DNA of 9,829 bases from an uncultured Synechococcus sp. (GTDB lineage Bacteria > Cyanobacteriota > Cyanobacteriia > PCC-6307 > Cyanobiaceae): contig CALGVO010000021.1 in NCBI GenBank assembly GCA_937930135.1, positions 1 to 9,829 on the forward strand. The letters run 5' to 3'. The translations under genes and the position numbers were made by a program. Positions 1-5,703 of this stretch are shown here, one piece after another. The notes below the pieces were generated by a model. The model was not told the origin of the DNA. It saw nothing but the letters and a program-made list of their open reading frames with translations, and searched no databases. Positions within the stretch are counted from its first letter, which is position 1. Each line of letters begins with the position of its first letter.

Positions 1-34
1 AAAACGGGCGTTCCCCGGTGGAGCCGGCGGCCAT
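1..34 (-). CDS. psbE: Cytochrome b559 subunit alpha, N-terminal fragment cut by the window edge
   Basis: Reading leftward from the ATG at 34-32, the first 11 codons give MAAGSTGERPF, which I recognise as the start of PsbE from marine picocyanobacteria. The rest of the gene lies beyond the left edge, so the haem-binding histidine and the transmembrane helix are not in view. PsbE is the larger subunit of cytochrome b559, a thylakoid membrane part of the photosystem II reaction centre, and is needed early in its assembly. It follows ycf48 on the same strand after 91 bp, matching the known cyanobacterial order rubA-ycf48-psbE-psbF-psbL-psbJ. No strong Shine-Dalgarno sequence precedes the ATG; an AAGG lies about 20 bases upstream. 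The call rests on a short but distinctive peptide plus gene order. Confidence 0.9.
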   Translation of the reverse strand, partial: MAAGSTGERPF

Positions 35-125
35 GGCTTCGGGCGTATCAGCCTTGAGATCCTAAAGCTCCGGGTTGGATCCCTGGGGGGCGTGCCCTGG
101 CTTGGTTACACAGCGTTGTGGCTGC
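35..125 (-). promoter_or_regulatory. Gap between ycf48 and psbE, probable psbE leader
   Basis: These 91 bp separate the ycf48 stop from the psbE start on the minus strand. No open reading frame with a recognisable product lies here and I see no convincing hairpin terminator. On the minus strand a TAGGAT (4 of 6 matches to TATAAT) lies about 35 bases before the psbE ATG, but nothing like TTGACA sits 17 bases upstream. A separate psbE promoter or a processing site is possible from the size of the gap; the sequence alone does not show which. Confidence 0.25.
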
Positions 126-1112
126 TTAACCCTGCCAACGCAGCAGAATGCCGCGTTCTCCAAGCAGGAAGGCTTTGCCGTTGGCCTGTTCAAAGCGGGT
201 GAAATTGCTGGGTTGTTCGGCCCCGACTGGATCGCGTTGCCAGCTCTCGCCTCCATCGCGGCTCACCAGCAGGGTGCCGTTGCCACCACCTGCCCAGATG
301 GCGCCATCCGGCGTCCAGGCCAGATCCATATAGCCGTAGCCGTTGGTGATCGGGATGATCGGCTTGCTCCAGCTCTCGTCGTCATTGGTGTTGAAACGGA
401 TCTGGGCGCCGCGCGCCAGCATCCAGAGCCTGCCGTCGGGCTGGTAGCCGATGCTCTGCAGGCGTTGGCTGCTCACCCGTTGATGCACCTGCCAAACATC
501 CTGCCCCGGGTCCCAGCTTGCATAGAAGTTACCCAGGCTGCTGACACTCACATAGCGGCCATCGTCACTGCGACGCAGGTCACGCACCGCTCCGGCGGCA
601 TCACTCACCTCGGCCTCCCAGCTGCCGCCGCCATCACGGGTCCGGTACACGGCCCCCACATTGGTGGCGAGTTCGGCGCTGTTGGGCCCGAGGGCGGTGA
701 TCAGGTAAGGCTCACCAGGCAGTTTCGTATCCAGAAACAGGCGGGTCCAGTTTTGACCACCATCGATGCTGTGCATCAGCAGGCCCGGCTGCCCGGCGAT
801 CCAGCCATCCTGGCCATCGAAATCAATGCTGATCAGACGGAAATTCTCCTCTTCCGGCAGATCGAGGCTGCGCTCGCTCCAGCTGCTGCCCCCGTTCTGG
901 GTCTCCAGGATCATCCGGTTGCTGCCCACCAGGAATCCGTGATCGGCATCGGTGAAGGCCAGGTCGAGTGGGTTGGCCGACGTGTGCAGGTCGATGGGTT
1001 GCCAGGGGCTGGTTTCAGCCGCGGCGAGACGGGTGGAGACGCAGCCGTTGAGGCCGAGGCCGATGCAGGCCACCAGGAGCAGGTTGAGGAAGGGCTGGAG
1101 CAGACGCTTCAT
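126..1112 (-). CDS. ycf48: Photosystem II assembly factor Ycf48 (HCF136 family), probable lipoprotein
   Basis: Ycf48 acts on the lumenal side of the thylakoid or plasma membrane, where it binds newly made D1 protein and helps build the photosystem II reaction centre. The 328-residue product starts with a signal peptide (basic MKR, then a hydrophobic stretch to about residue 21) and a lipobox LNGC with Cys24. A second possible lipobox, LVAC, ends at Cys16. The rest is a beta-propeller with four clear Asp-box motifs: TQNGGSSW (71-78), SIDGGQNW (115-122), TRDGGGSW (158-165) and SRDGGESW (284-291). The region VRDLRRSDDGRY (176-187) supplies the arginine cluster typical of the family. Length and full-length similarity fit an intact gene. 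It lies 34 bp after rubA and 91 bp before psbE on the same strand, so co-transcription is likely. The ATG has no clear Shine-Dalgarno sequence, but it gives a proper signal peptide. Confidence 0.96.
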   Translation of the reverse strand: MKRLLQPFLNLLLVACIGLGLNGCVSTRLAAAETSPWQPIDLHTSANPLDLAFTDADHGFLVGSNRMILETQNGGSSWSERSLDLPEEENFRLISIDFDGQDGWIAGQPGLLMHSIDGGQNWTRLFLDTKLPGEPYLITALGPNSAELATNVGAVYRTRDGGGSWEAEVSDAAGAVRDLRRSDDGRYVSVSSLGNFYASWDPGQDVWQVHQRVSSQRLQSIGYQPDGRLWMLARGAQIRFNTNDDESWSKPIIPITNGYGYMDLAWTPDGAIWAGGGNGTLLVSRDGGESWQRDPVGAEQPSNFTRFEQANGKAFLLGERGILLRWQG

Positions 1113-1146
1113 GACGGTCGCTTGATGAGGATGGGCCGACGGGAAC

Positions 1147-1551
1147 TCAGCGGAGGGAATAAAGGGAAAGGAAAAAAGCGAAGGCGAGGGCGAGGCTGCC
1201 GAAGATCAACACATTCTTCTGGCCCGGCGTCAGCCGGTTGACCCCCAGGCCGTAATTGAGGTTCTCCTCAAAGCCGCTGGCCTTGCTGCGCGGACCGATG
1301 TCGCGGAAGGCACCCACCTTGCTGCGACAGACCGGGCAGCGGAAGTGGATCGCATCGAGATCCTCGAAGGCGGTGCCGGCGGTGATCCCCAGTTTCTTCA
1401 CCCCTTCCTCAGGGTCGTACACGAAGCCGCAACTGCGGCATTCGAAGCGGTGGGTGCGTGGATCGCTGGCGACGGTGGGTTCCGCCGGCGGTTCGGCCGG
1501 CTGCTCTGGCGCTGGAGCGGTCGGCTCCTGCGCTTGGGTTTCGTCGCTCAC
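1147..1551 (-). CDS. rubA: Membrane-anchored rubredoxin for photosystem assembly
   Basis: This 134-residue protein is a one-iron rubredoxin fused to a C-terminal membrane anchor. The iron ligands are the two knuckles CRSC (Cys38, Cys41) and CPVC (Cys72, Cys75), with the usual GFVYDPEEG after the first pair. A hydrophobic segment at about 111-131 is the single transmembrane helix, so the iron domain probably faces the cytoplasm. In cyanobacteria and chloroplasts this family is needed for photosystem assembly and has been linked to the D1 module of photosystem II; its electron partners are not shown here. The start is GTG at 1551-1549. The first 30 or so residues are rich in Pro, Ala and Glu and look disordered. 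The gene is first in the rubA-ycf48-psbE group and is divergent from ndhC. Confidence 0.95.
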   Translation of the reverse strand: MSDETQAQEPTAPAPEQPAEPPAEPTVASDPRTHRFECRSCGFVYDPEEGVKKLGITAGTAFEDLDAIHFRCPVCRSKVGAFRDIGPRSKASGFEENLNYGLGVNRLTPGQKNVLIFGSLALAFAFFLSLYSLR

Positions 1552-1647
1552 CGCTGCTCAGCCGGGCTGCACAACTCTATCTGGGGCCCTCGGGCAACAG
1601 GGTGTGGCCGTGAGTGTCAGACTGCCCTCAAGATCGGGCCTGCCGAA
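1552..1647. promoter_or_regulatory. Divergent promoter region between rubA and ndhC
   Basis: These 96 bp lie between the GTG of rubA on the minus strand and the ATG of ndhC on the plus strand, so they must hold or adjoin the start signals of both operons. On the minus strand TAGAGT (about 1579-1584) is a partial -10 match with no well-spaced -35 box. I see no strong Shine-Dalgarno sequence for either gene and no striking inverted repeat. The regulatory role is inferred from gene orientation, not from a recognised motif. Confidence 0.4.
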
Positions 1648-2010
1648 ATGTTTGCGCTGCCGGGTTACGACGCCTTTCTGGGTTTTCTGCTGATTGCAGC
1701 GGCGGTACCCGTTCTGGCCTTGGTCACCAACAAACTGCTGGCGCCACGCAGCCAGCAGGGAGAGCGGCAACTCACCTATGAATCCGGCATGGAGCCGATC
1801 GGCGGTGCCTGGATTCAGTTCAACATCCGTTACTACATGTTCGCGTTGGTCTTCGTGATCTTCGACGTGGAAACGGTGTTCCTCTACCCGTGGGCTGTGG
1901 CGTTTCACCGCCTGGGTTTGCTGGCGTTCATCGAGGCCCTGATCTTCATCGCCATCCTGGTGGTGGCGCTGGCCTACGCCTGGCGCAAAGGCGCCCTCGA
2001 GTGGAGCTGA
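1648..2010 (+). CDS. ndhC: NDH-1 subunit 3 (NdhC)
   Basis: NdhC is a small membrane subunit of the cyanobacterial NDH-1 complex and is homologous to NuoA/ND3. It sits at the junction between the membrane arm and the peripheral arm. The complex moves electrons from ferredoxin to plastoquinone while pumping protons. The 120-residue product has three hydrophobic helices (about 9-30, 61-83 and 92-112). It also carries family motifs YESGMEPIG (44-52) in the loop and FDVETVFLYPWA (72-83) in helix 2. The reading frame stays open upstream to 1345, but that part overlaps rubA on the other strand. The ATG at 1648 gives the usual family start MFALPGYDAFLGF and the usual length. It is first in ndhC-ndhK-ndhJ; the next gene starts 3 bp after its stop. 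Confidence 0.97.
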   Translation: MFALPGYDAFLGFLLIAAAVPVLALVTNKLLAPRSQQGERQLTYESGMEPIGGAWIQFNIRYYMFALVFVIFDVETVFLYPWAVAFHRLGLLAFIEALIFIAILVVALAYAWRKGALEWS

Positions 2011-2013
2011 CCG

Positions 2014-2805
2014 ATGCCTGACCCAACCACCTCTTCGCTCCCCGCCACGCCATCGATTGATGCCGTGCGCGACCTGCGGGCCGCCAGCTGTGGACCCATC
2101 GCCGGTGCCGCTGAAGGAGTGCCGGCTGTGACTAGCGATCTGAGTGAGAACGTCATCCTCACCAGCCTCGATGACCTCCACAACTGGGCCCGCCTGAGCA
2201 GCCTCTGGCCTCTCCTCTATGGCACGGCCTGTTGCTTCATCGAGTTTGCGGCCCTGATCGGCTCCCGCTTCGATTTCGACCGTTTCGGTCTGGTGCCTCG
2301 CAGTTCACCGCGTCAGGCCGACCTTCTGATCGTGGCGGGCACCGTCACCATGAAGATGGCGCCGGCGCTGGTGAGGCTCTATGAGCAGATGCCGGAACCC
2401 AAGTATGTGATTGCCATGGGGGCCTGCACGATCACGGGTGGGATGTTCAGCGCCGACTCCACCACCGCTGTGCGCGGGGTCGACAAGCTGATCCCCGTTG
2501 ATCTCTATCTCCCTGGCTGTCCGCCCCGCCCGGAAGCGATCTTCGATGCGGTGATCAAACTGCGTAAGAAAGTGGCCAACGAATCGGTGGCGGATCGCCG
2601 TCAACTGCAGCAGACCCACCGCTATTGCACGGTGCAGCACAGCATGCAGCGGATCGACCCTGCCGTGACCGGGGCTTATCTGCGGGCCGAAACCCAGATG
2701 GCGGCCCTCAAGCCTGGGGCCGGTCTGGCGATGCCAGATCTCCCCGCATCCCAGCCTGAATCAGCCCCTGCAGCTGATTCCACCACCACCGCAGAGCCTT
2801 CATGA
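2014..2805 (+). CDS. ndhK: NDH-1 subunit K, iron-sulfur cluster N2 protein
   Basis: NdhK (NuoB/PSST homologue) holds the last iron-sulfur cluster, N2, which passes electrons to plastoquinone in the peripheral arm of NDH-1. The 263-residue product has all four expected cluster ligands: the adjacent pair Cys73-Cys74 in YGTACCFIEFA, Cys138 in MGACTITGG, and Cys169 in YLPGCPPRPEA. The core (about 44-205) is strongly conserved. The first 40 residues and the last 35 or so (rich in Ala, Pro, Ser and Thr) are variable and likely flexible. The ATG is preceded by GGAG at 2003-2006 with 7-base spacing, a good ribosome binding site lying in the end of ndhC. An in-frame GTG at 2128 near SDLSENV could be a shorter start but lacks comparable support. 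The stop overlaps the ndhJ start by four bases (ATGA), which suggests coupled translation. Confidence 0.97.
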   Translation: MPDPTTSSLPATPSIDAVRDLRAASCGPIAGAAEGVPAVTSDLSENVILTSLDDLHNWARLSSLWPLLYGTACCFIEFAALIGSRFDFDRFGLVPRSSPRQADLLIVAGTVTMKMAPALVRLYEQMPEPKYVIAMGACTITGGMFSADSTTAVRGVDKLIPVDLYLPGCPPRPEAIFDAVIKLRKKVANESVADRRQLQQTHRYCTVQHSMQRIDPAVTGAYLRAETQMAALKPGAGLAMPDLPASQPESAPAADSTTTAEPS

Positions 2806-3350
2806 GCGCCACTCCTGAGAAGCAACCGGCTGCCGATGCGGTCGTTCCCAGCGCGCCGGAGCCCGGTCCGGTCAGCCAGTGGCTGAGTCAACAGGGCTTT
2901 GAGCATGATCGCTTGCCTGCTGACCACATCGGTGTGGAAACCATCGGCGTGGAAGCGATTTTTCTGCCGGTGATCGCTGCTGCACTCAAGAGCAACGGCT
3001 TTGATTATCTCCAATGCCAGGGCGGCTACGACGAAGGGCCCGGTCAGCAACTGGTGTGCTTTTACCACCTGGTGGCGATGGCGGATGTGGTGGAGGGACG
3101 CAGCGATGCCGTGCGTGAAGTGCGACTCAAGGTGTTTCTCTCACGGGAAGGCCAGCCCAGCGTTCCCAGCCTTTATGGTCTCTTCCGTGGAGCGGATTGG
3201 CAGGAGCGCGAAACCTTCGACATGTTCGGCATCCAGTTTGAAGGCCACCCCCATCCCAAGCGTCTGTTGATGCCGGAAGACTGGAAAGGCTGGCCGCTGC
3301 GCAAAGACTATGTGCAGCCCGATTTTTACGAAATGCAGGACGCCTACTGA
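2802..3350 (+). CDS. ndhJ: NDH-1 subunit J (30-kDa subunit family)
   Basis: NdhJ (NuoC family) is a peripheral-arm subunit of NDH-1, on the cytoplasmic face of the thylakoid membrane, packed against NdhH, NdhK and NdhI. It has no cofactor of its own. The 182-residue product carries the family signature ERETFDMFGI (135-144), followed by FEGHPHPKRLLMPEDW (146-161) and the C-terminal PLRKDY (165-170). The first 25 or so residues are Ala/Pro-rich and variable. Its ATG lies inside the ndhK stop (ATGA at 2802-2805), so the two are probably translationally coupled. It is the last gene of the operon, ending 5 bp before the stop of the convergent yvcK-like gene. Confidence 0.97.
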   Translation: MSATPEKQPAADAVVPSAPEPGPVSQWLSQQGFEHDRLPADHIGVETIGVEAIFLPVIAAALKSNGFDYLQCQGGYDEGPGQQLVCFYHLVAMADVVEGRSDAVREVRLKVFLSREGQPSVPSLYGLFRGADWQERETFDMFGIQFEGHPHPKRLLMPEDWKGWPLRKDYVQPDFYEMQDAY

Positions 3351-3355
3351 CTCCT

Positions 3356-4675
3356 TCAGGCGTCCCGTTTGTGCTTTCGATAAAACCGCATCACGGCCAG
3401 GGCCAGGCTGCGCGGGTCGTGGCGAAGGGTGGCCGTGGGGCGTGCACCTTGCAGGGGTGCCTCCATCACGTCGTAACCCTCCGCTTCGAGATGGTGTCGG
3501 TCGCAAATCACTGGTTCGGCGCCCCGTTGGCGGTAATGATCGATCAAGGGAGACTCCGGCAGTTTCTCCTGGGCGAGCACCGCACCGAAGAGACGGTGGC
3601 TGACGCCGAGTGAGGCGAGCTGGGCTTCGATCGCGCGCAGATGGCCAGCCACATCCAGGCCATCGGTTTCACCGGGCTGGGTCATCAGGTTGCAGATGTA
3701 GAGGCGTGGCGCCCGGCTGCGCTGGATCGCCGTGACCAGTTCCGGCACCAGCAGATTGGGCAGCAACGAGGTGTAGAGACTGCCGGGTCCGAGCAGAATG
3801 AGATCGGCATGGGCGATCGCTTCCAGAGCGCGGGGTAAGGCCGGTGGCTGCTCCGGCAGGCAACCCAGACGCACGATCGGGCTCGGGGCATGGCCGATGG
3901 CTGATTCCCCTTCAATGCGGCTGCCGTCTTCCAGCTCAGCCCAGAGCCGCACATCCACGTTGGTGGCGGGCACCACCTGCCCCTGCACCGCCAGCACCCT
4001 GCTGGAGGCGGTGATCGCCGTTTCCAGGCTTCCGGTGATCGCGGTGAGCGCCGAGAGAAACAGGTTGCCGAAGCTGTGGCCCTCCAGGCCGCCGCCGGCG
4101 GAGAAGCGGTATTGAAACAACTTGGTGAGCAGGGGCTCTTCTGTGGAGAGGGCGGCGAGGCAGTTGCGGATATCACCGGGAGGCTGCACCCCCAGTTCCC
4201 GCCGCAGCACGCCGCTGCTGCCGCCGTCGTCGGCCACGGTCACGATGGCGGTGATGTGGCTGCTGTAGCGCTTCAGGCCACTCAGCAGGGTGGAGAGACC
4301 GGTGCCGCCACCGATCGCCACGATGTTTGGACCTCGGTTGAGCCTGCTTTTGGCCCGCAGCGCATCTACGAGCACGGTGTCTTTTTCGGGAGCCAGGGCC
4401 TGTTGAATCGAGCCGAAGCTACGGCTCTGCCCCCAGAGCACGAGACCGATGCCCAGCAGGAGCACGAGGGGGCCGGTGATGCCGCGCGGCATCACCCGGG
4501 TGATCCATCCCAGGGCTTCCTGGATCGCCCAGAGCGTCCAGTAAATCGGTTGCAGATCGGCCCAGACCGCCGCCCCGAGCAGGGCCAGCACCAGCCCGAT
4601 GCCGGAGGTCAGCACCCAGCGCTTCACCACCAGGCCCGGTTGCAGCCAGCGCACAGCGCGGCGGGACCGGCTCAT
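3356..4675 (-). CDS. yvcK: YvcK/CofD-family protein with N-terminal membrane anchor
   Basis: The C-terminal two thirds match the YvcK (gluconeogenesis factor, CofD-like) family, whose Bacillus member binds UDP-sugars and is needed for cell shape and growth on gluconeogenic carbon. Family motifs are all present: IGGGTGLS (121-128), TVADDGGSSG (146-155), PPGDIRN (165-171), GHSFGN (199-204), GPGSLYTS (296-303) and NLMTQPGETDG (329-339). Ahead of this lie about 115 residues with two hydrophobic helices (about 20-39 and 65-82), so the protein is probably held in a membrane with the YvcK domain in the cytoplasm. The start chosen is the ATG at 4675-4673, with AGAGGG five bases upstream, giving 439 residues. 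An ATG at 4693 adds six residues but has a weaker site. A TTG at 4795 would add 40 Arg-rich residues and is unlikely. The exact role in cyanobacteria is unknown to me. Confidence 0.9.
   Translation of the reverse strand: MSRSRRAVRWLQPGLVVKRWVLTSGIGLVLALLGAAVWADLQPIYWTLWAIQEALGWITRVMPRGITGPLVLLLGIGLVLWGQSRSFGSIQQALAPEKDTVLVDALRAKSRLNRGPNIVAIGGGTGLSTLLSGLKRYSSHITAIVTVADDGGSSGVLRRELGVQPPGDIRNCLAALSTEEPLLTKLFQYRFSAGGGLEGHSFGNLFLSALTAITGSLETAITASSRVLAVQGQVVPATNVDVRLWAELEDGSRIEGESAIGHAPSPIVRLGCLPEQPPALPRALEAIAHADLILLGPGSLYTSLLPNLLVPELVTAIQRSRAPRLYICNLMTQPGETDGLDVAGHLRAIEAQLASLGVSHRLFGAVLAQEKLPESPLIDHYRQRGAEPVICDRHHLEAEGYDVMEAPLQGARPTATLRHDPRSLALAVMRFYRKHKRDA
3813..3820. repeat. HIP1 octamer GCGATCGC
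   Basis: One copy of the highly iterated palindrome HIP1 lies inside the yvcK-like coding region. Reading the window for CGATCG cores gave only this full octamer. Freshwater cyanobacteria often have about one copy per kilobase or more, so a single copy in 9.8 kb is close to what base composition alone would give. Confidence 0.6.
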
Positions 4676-4681
4676 TAGATC
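4676..4681 (-). promoter_or_regulatory. Ribosome binding site that decides the yvcK start
   Basis: On the minus strand AGAGGG precedes ATCTA and then the ATG at 4675. This is the best Shine-Dalgarno match among the possible starts of the yvcK-like gene and is the reason for preferring 4675 over 4693 or 4795. The purine run itself covers about 4681-4686 and the listed bases include its spacer. Confidence 0.5.
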
Positions 4682-4781
4682 CCTCTGGCGCATGACCTGT
4701 TGCCGCCGCCGCTGGCTTCGGCGGCTGTCGCGAGGCTGGCTGCGCTGAGTTGGGGGGATCGATGAGGTCAAACGATCGGCC

Positions 4782-4803
4782 GTGATCAGGAGCAAGTGAT
4801 CAG
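4782..4803. repeat. Two direct copies of GTGATCAG, 14-bp period
   Basis: GTGATCAG occurs at 4782-4789 and again at 4796-4803, separated by GAGCAA. Each copy contains the palindrome TGATCA, so the pair could be read on either strand. It lies 61 bases upstream of the ATPase start and over 100 bases upstream of the yvcK-like start, where an operator could act. The binding role is inference; the repeat itself is plainly visible. Confidence 0.45.
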
Positions 4804-4864
4804 ACTGTAAGGAAACCCTCTCGGTTCACCACCCCTTTCTCAGGAACAGGGCAGGCAGGATGGG

Positions 4865-5698
4865 GTGTGTACGCAGCTGCTAGACATCGTGCCCGGCTCG
4901 TCGGCTCCAGTCTCCGTTGCGGTCACCCCGGTGGTGGAGATGCGGGATCTCACCATGCAGTGGGGGCCCAGGCCCGTTCTCGATCGGGTCAGCCTCCGGA
5001 TGCAGCCCGGTGAGCGACTTGCCGTGGTGGGGCCTTCCGGAGCGGGCAAGTCGACCGTGCTCCGGTTGCTGGCGGGCCTGCAGCTGCCCACATCCGGGGC
5101 CTTGCATCTGTTCGGTGAGCCCCAGATCTATCGCCGACTCGATCAGCGCCATCCTCCAGATGTGCGCCTTGTGTTTCAGAACCCAGCGCTGTTGGCCTCT
5201 TTGACGGTGGAGGAAAACGTGGGCTTTCTGCTCAATCGGTTGGGGCGCATGCGGCCGCAGGAGATCCACGAGCGGGTGATGCAATGCCTGGAAGCGGTCG
5301 GTTTGCACGATGTCGCTGACCGGTATCCCGGTCAGCTGAGTGGTGGCATGCAGAAACGGGTCAGCTTCGCCCGGGCCTTGATCGACGATCCGGATCGGCA
5401 GGAGGGTGCCATGCCCCTGTTGCTGTATGACGAGCCGACGGCCGGACTGGATCCGGTGGCCTGCACCCGCATCGAAGACCTGATCATGAAAACCACCACG
5501 GTCGCCAATGGTTGTTCGGTGGTGGTGAGCCATGTACGCAGCACGATCGAGCGCTCGGCTGAGCGGGTGGTGATGCTTTACGGGGGGCAATTCCGCTGGG
5601 ATGGCTCGATCGAGGAGTTTCGCCAAACCGACAACCCCTATGTGCGCCAGTTCAGGACGGGTAGTCTTCACGGGCCGATGCAGCCTTCGGAGCACTGA
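4865..5698 (+). CDS. ABC transporter ATPase of an MCE/Mla-type lipid transport system
   Basis: This 277-residue protein is the ATP-hydrolysing subunit of an ABC transporter, most like MlaF of bacteria and TGD3 of chloroplasts, which power lipid movement between membranes. All motifs are intact: Walker A GPSGAGKST (56-64), Q-loop FQNPALL with Gln105, signature LSGGMQKR (158-165), Walker B LLLYDEPTAGLDP (185-197) and switch His223 in VVSHV. The GGMQKR form of the signature is typical of the MlaF group. The start is GTG at 4865 with AGGA four bases upstream. The first 23 residues before VVEMRDLTMQWG are poorly conserved, so a later start is possible. The MCE-domain gene begins 5 bp downstream, which is the main reason for the lipid-transport call. 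No permease gene is present beside it. Confidence 0.9.
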   Translation: MCTQLLDIVPGSSAPVSVAVTPVVEMRDLTMQWGPRPVLDRVSLRMQPGERLAVVGPSGAGKSTVLRLLAGLQLPTSGALHLFGEPQIYRRLDQRHPPDVRLVFQNPALLASLTVEENVGFLLNRLGRMRPQEIHERVMQCLEAVGLHDVADRYPGQLSGGMQKRVSFARALIDDPDRQEGAMPLLLYDEPTAGLDPVACTRIEDLIMKTTTVANGCSVVVSHVRSTIERSAERVVMLYGGQFRWDGSIEEFRQTDNPYVRQFRTGSLHGPMQPSEH

Positions 5699-5703
5699 TC
5701 CCC

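Larger units (their letters stand above)
4676..4864. promoter_or_regulatory. Divergent promoter region between the yvcK-like gene and the MCE transporter ATPase
   Basis: This 189-bp region separates two genes reading outward, so it should contain both promoters. Near the yvcK side it has a GC-rich inverted repeat, GCCGCCG (4705-4711) and CGGCGGC (4719-4725), with a 7-base gap. Near the middle it has a direct repeat of GTGATCAG. The 60 bases before the ATPase start are less GC-rich and contain TGTAAG (4806-4811), a possible -10 element without a clear -35 partner. I see no gene here. Confidence 0.4.

Noticed and set aside
1172..1177. Run of six A (six T on the coding strand) near the end of rubA as a slippage or frameshift site
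   Set aside because: It encodes part of the transmembrane helix and the frame continues normally to a stop 22 bases later. Nothing suggests a functional shift product.
75..1241. Long open frame (388 codons) on the plus strand opposite ycf48 and the end of rubA
   Set aside because: It runs antisense to a clear Ycf48 with signal peptide and four Asp boxes. Its product has no recognisable fold and looks like a GC-driven shadow.
1345..1647. Upstream extension of the ndhC reading frame
   Set aside because: It overlaps rubA on the opposite strand, has no family similarity, and NdhC is normally 120 residues starting exactly at the ATG at 1648.
1552..1647. Specific sigma-70 promoter pairs for rubA and ndhC
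   Set aside because: Only partial -10 matches were found and no -35 box at proper spacing, so no individual promoter is claimed.
4676..4795. Upstream extension of the yvcK-like frame to a TTG at 4795
   Set aside because: The added 40 residues are Arg/Gln/Ser-rich and unlike the family, the start codon is rare, and a good Shine-Dalgarno sequence supports the ATG at 4675.
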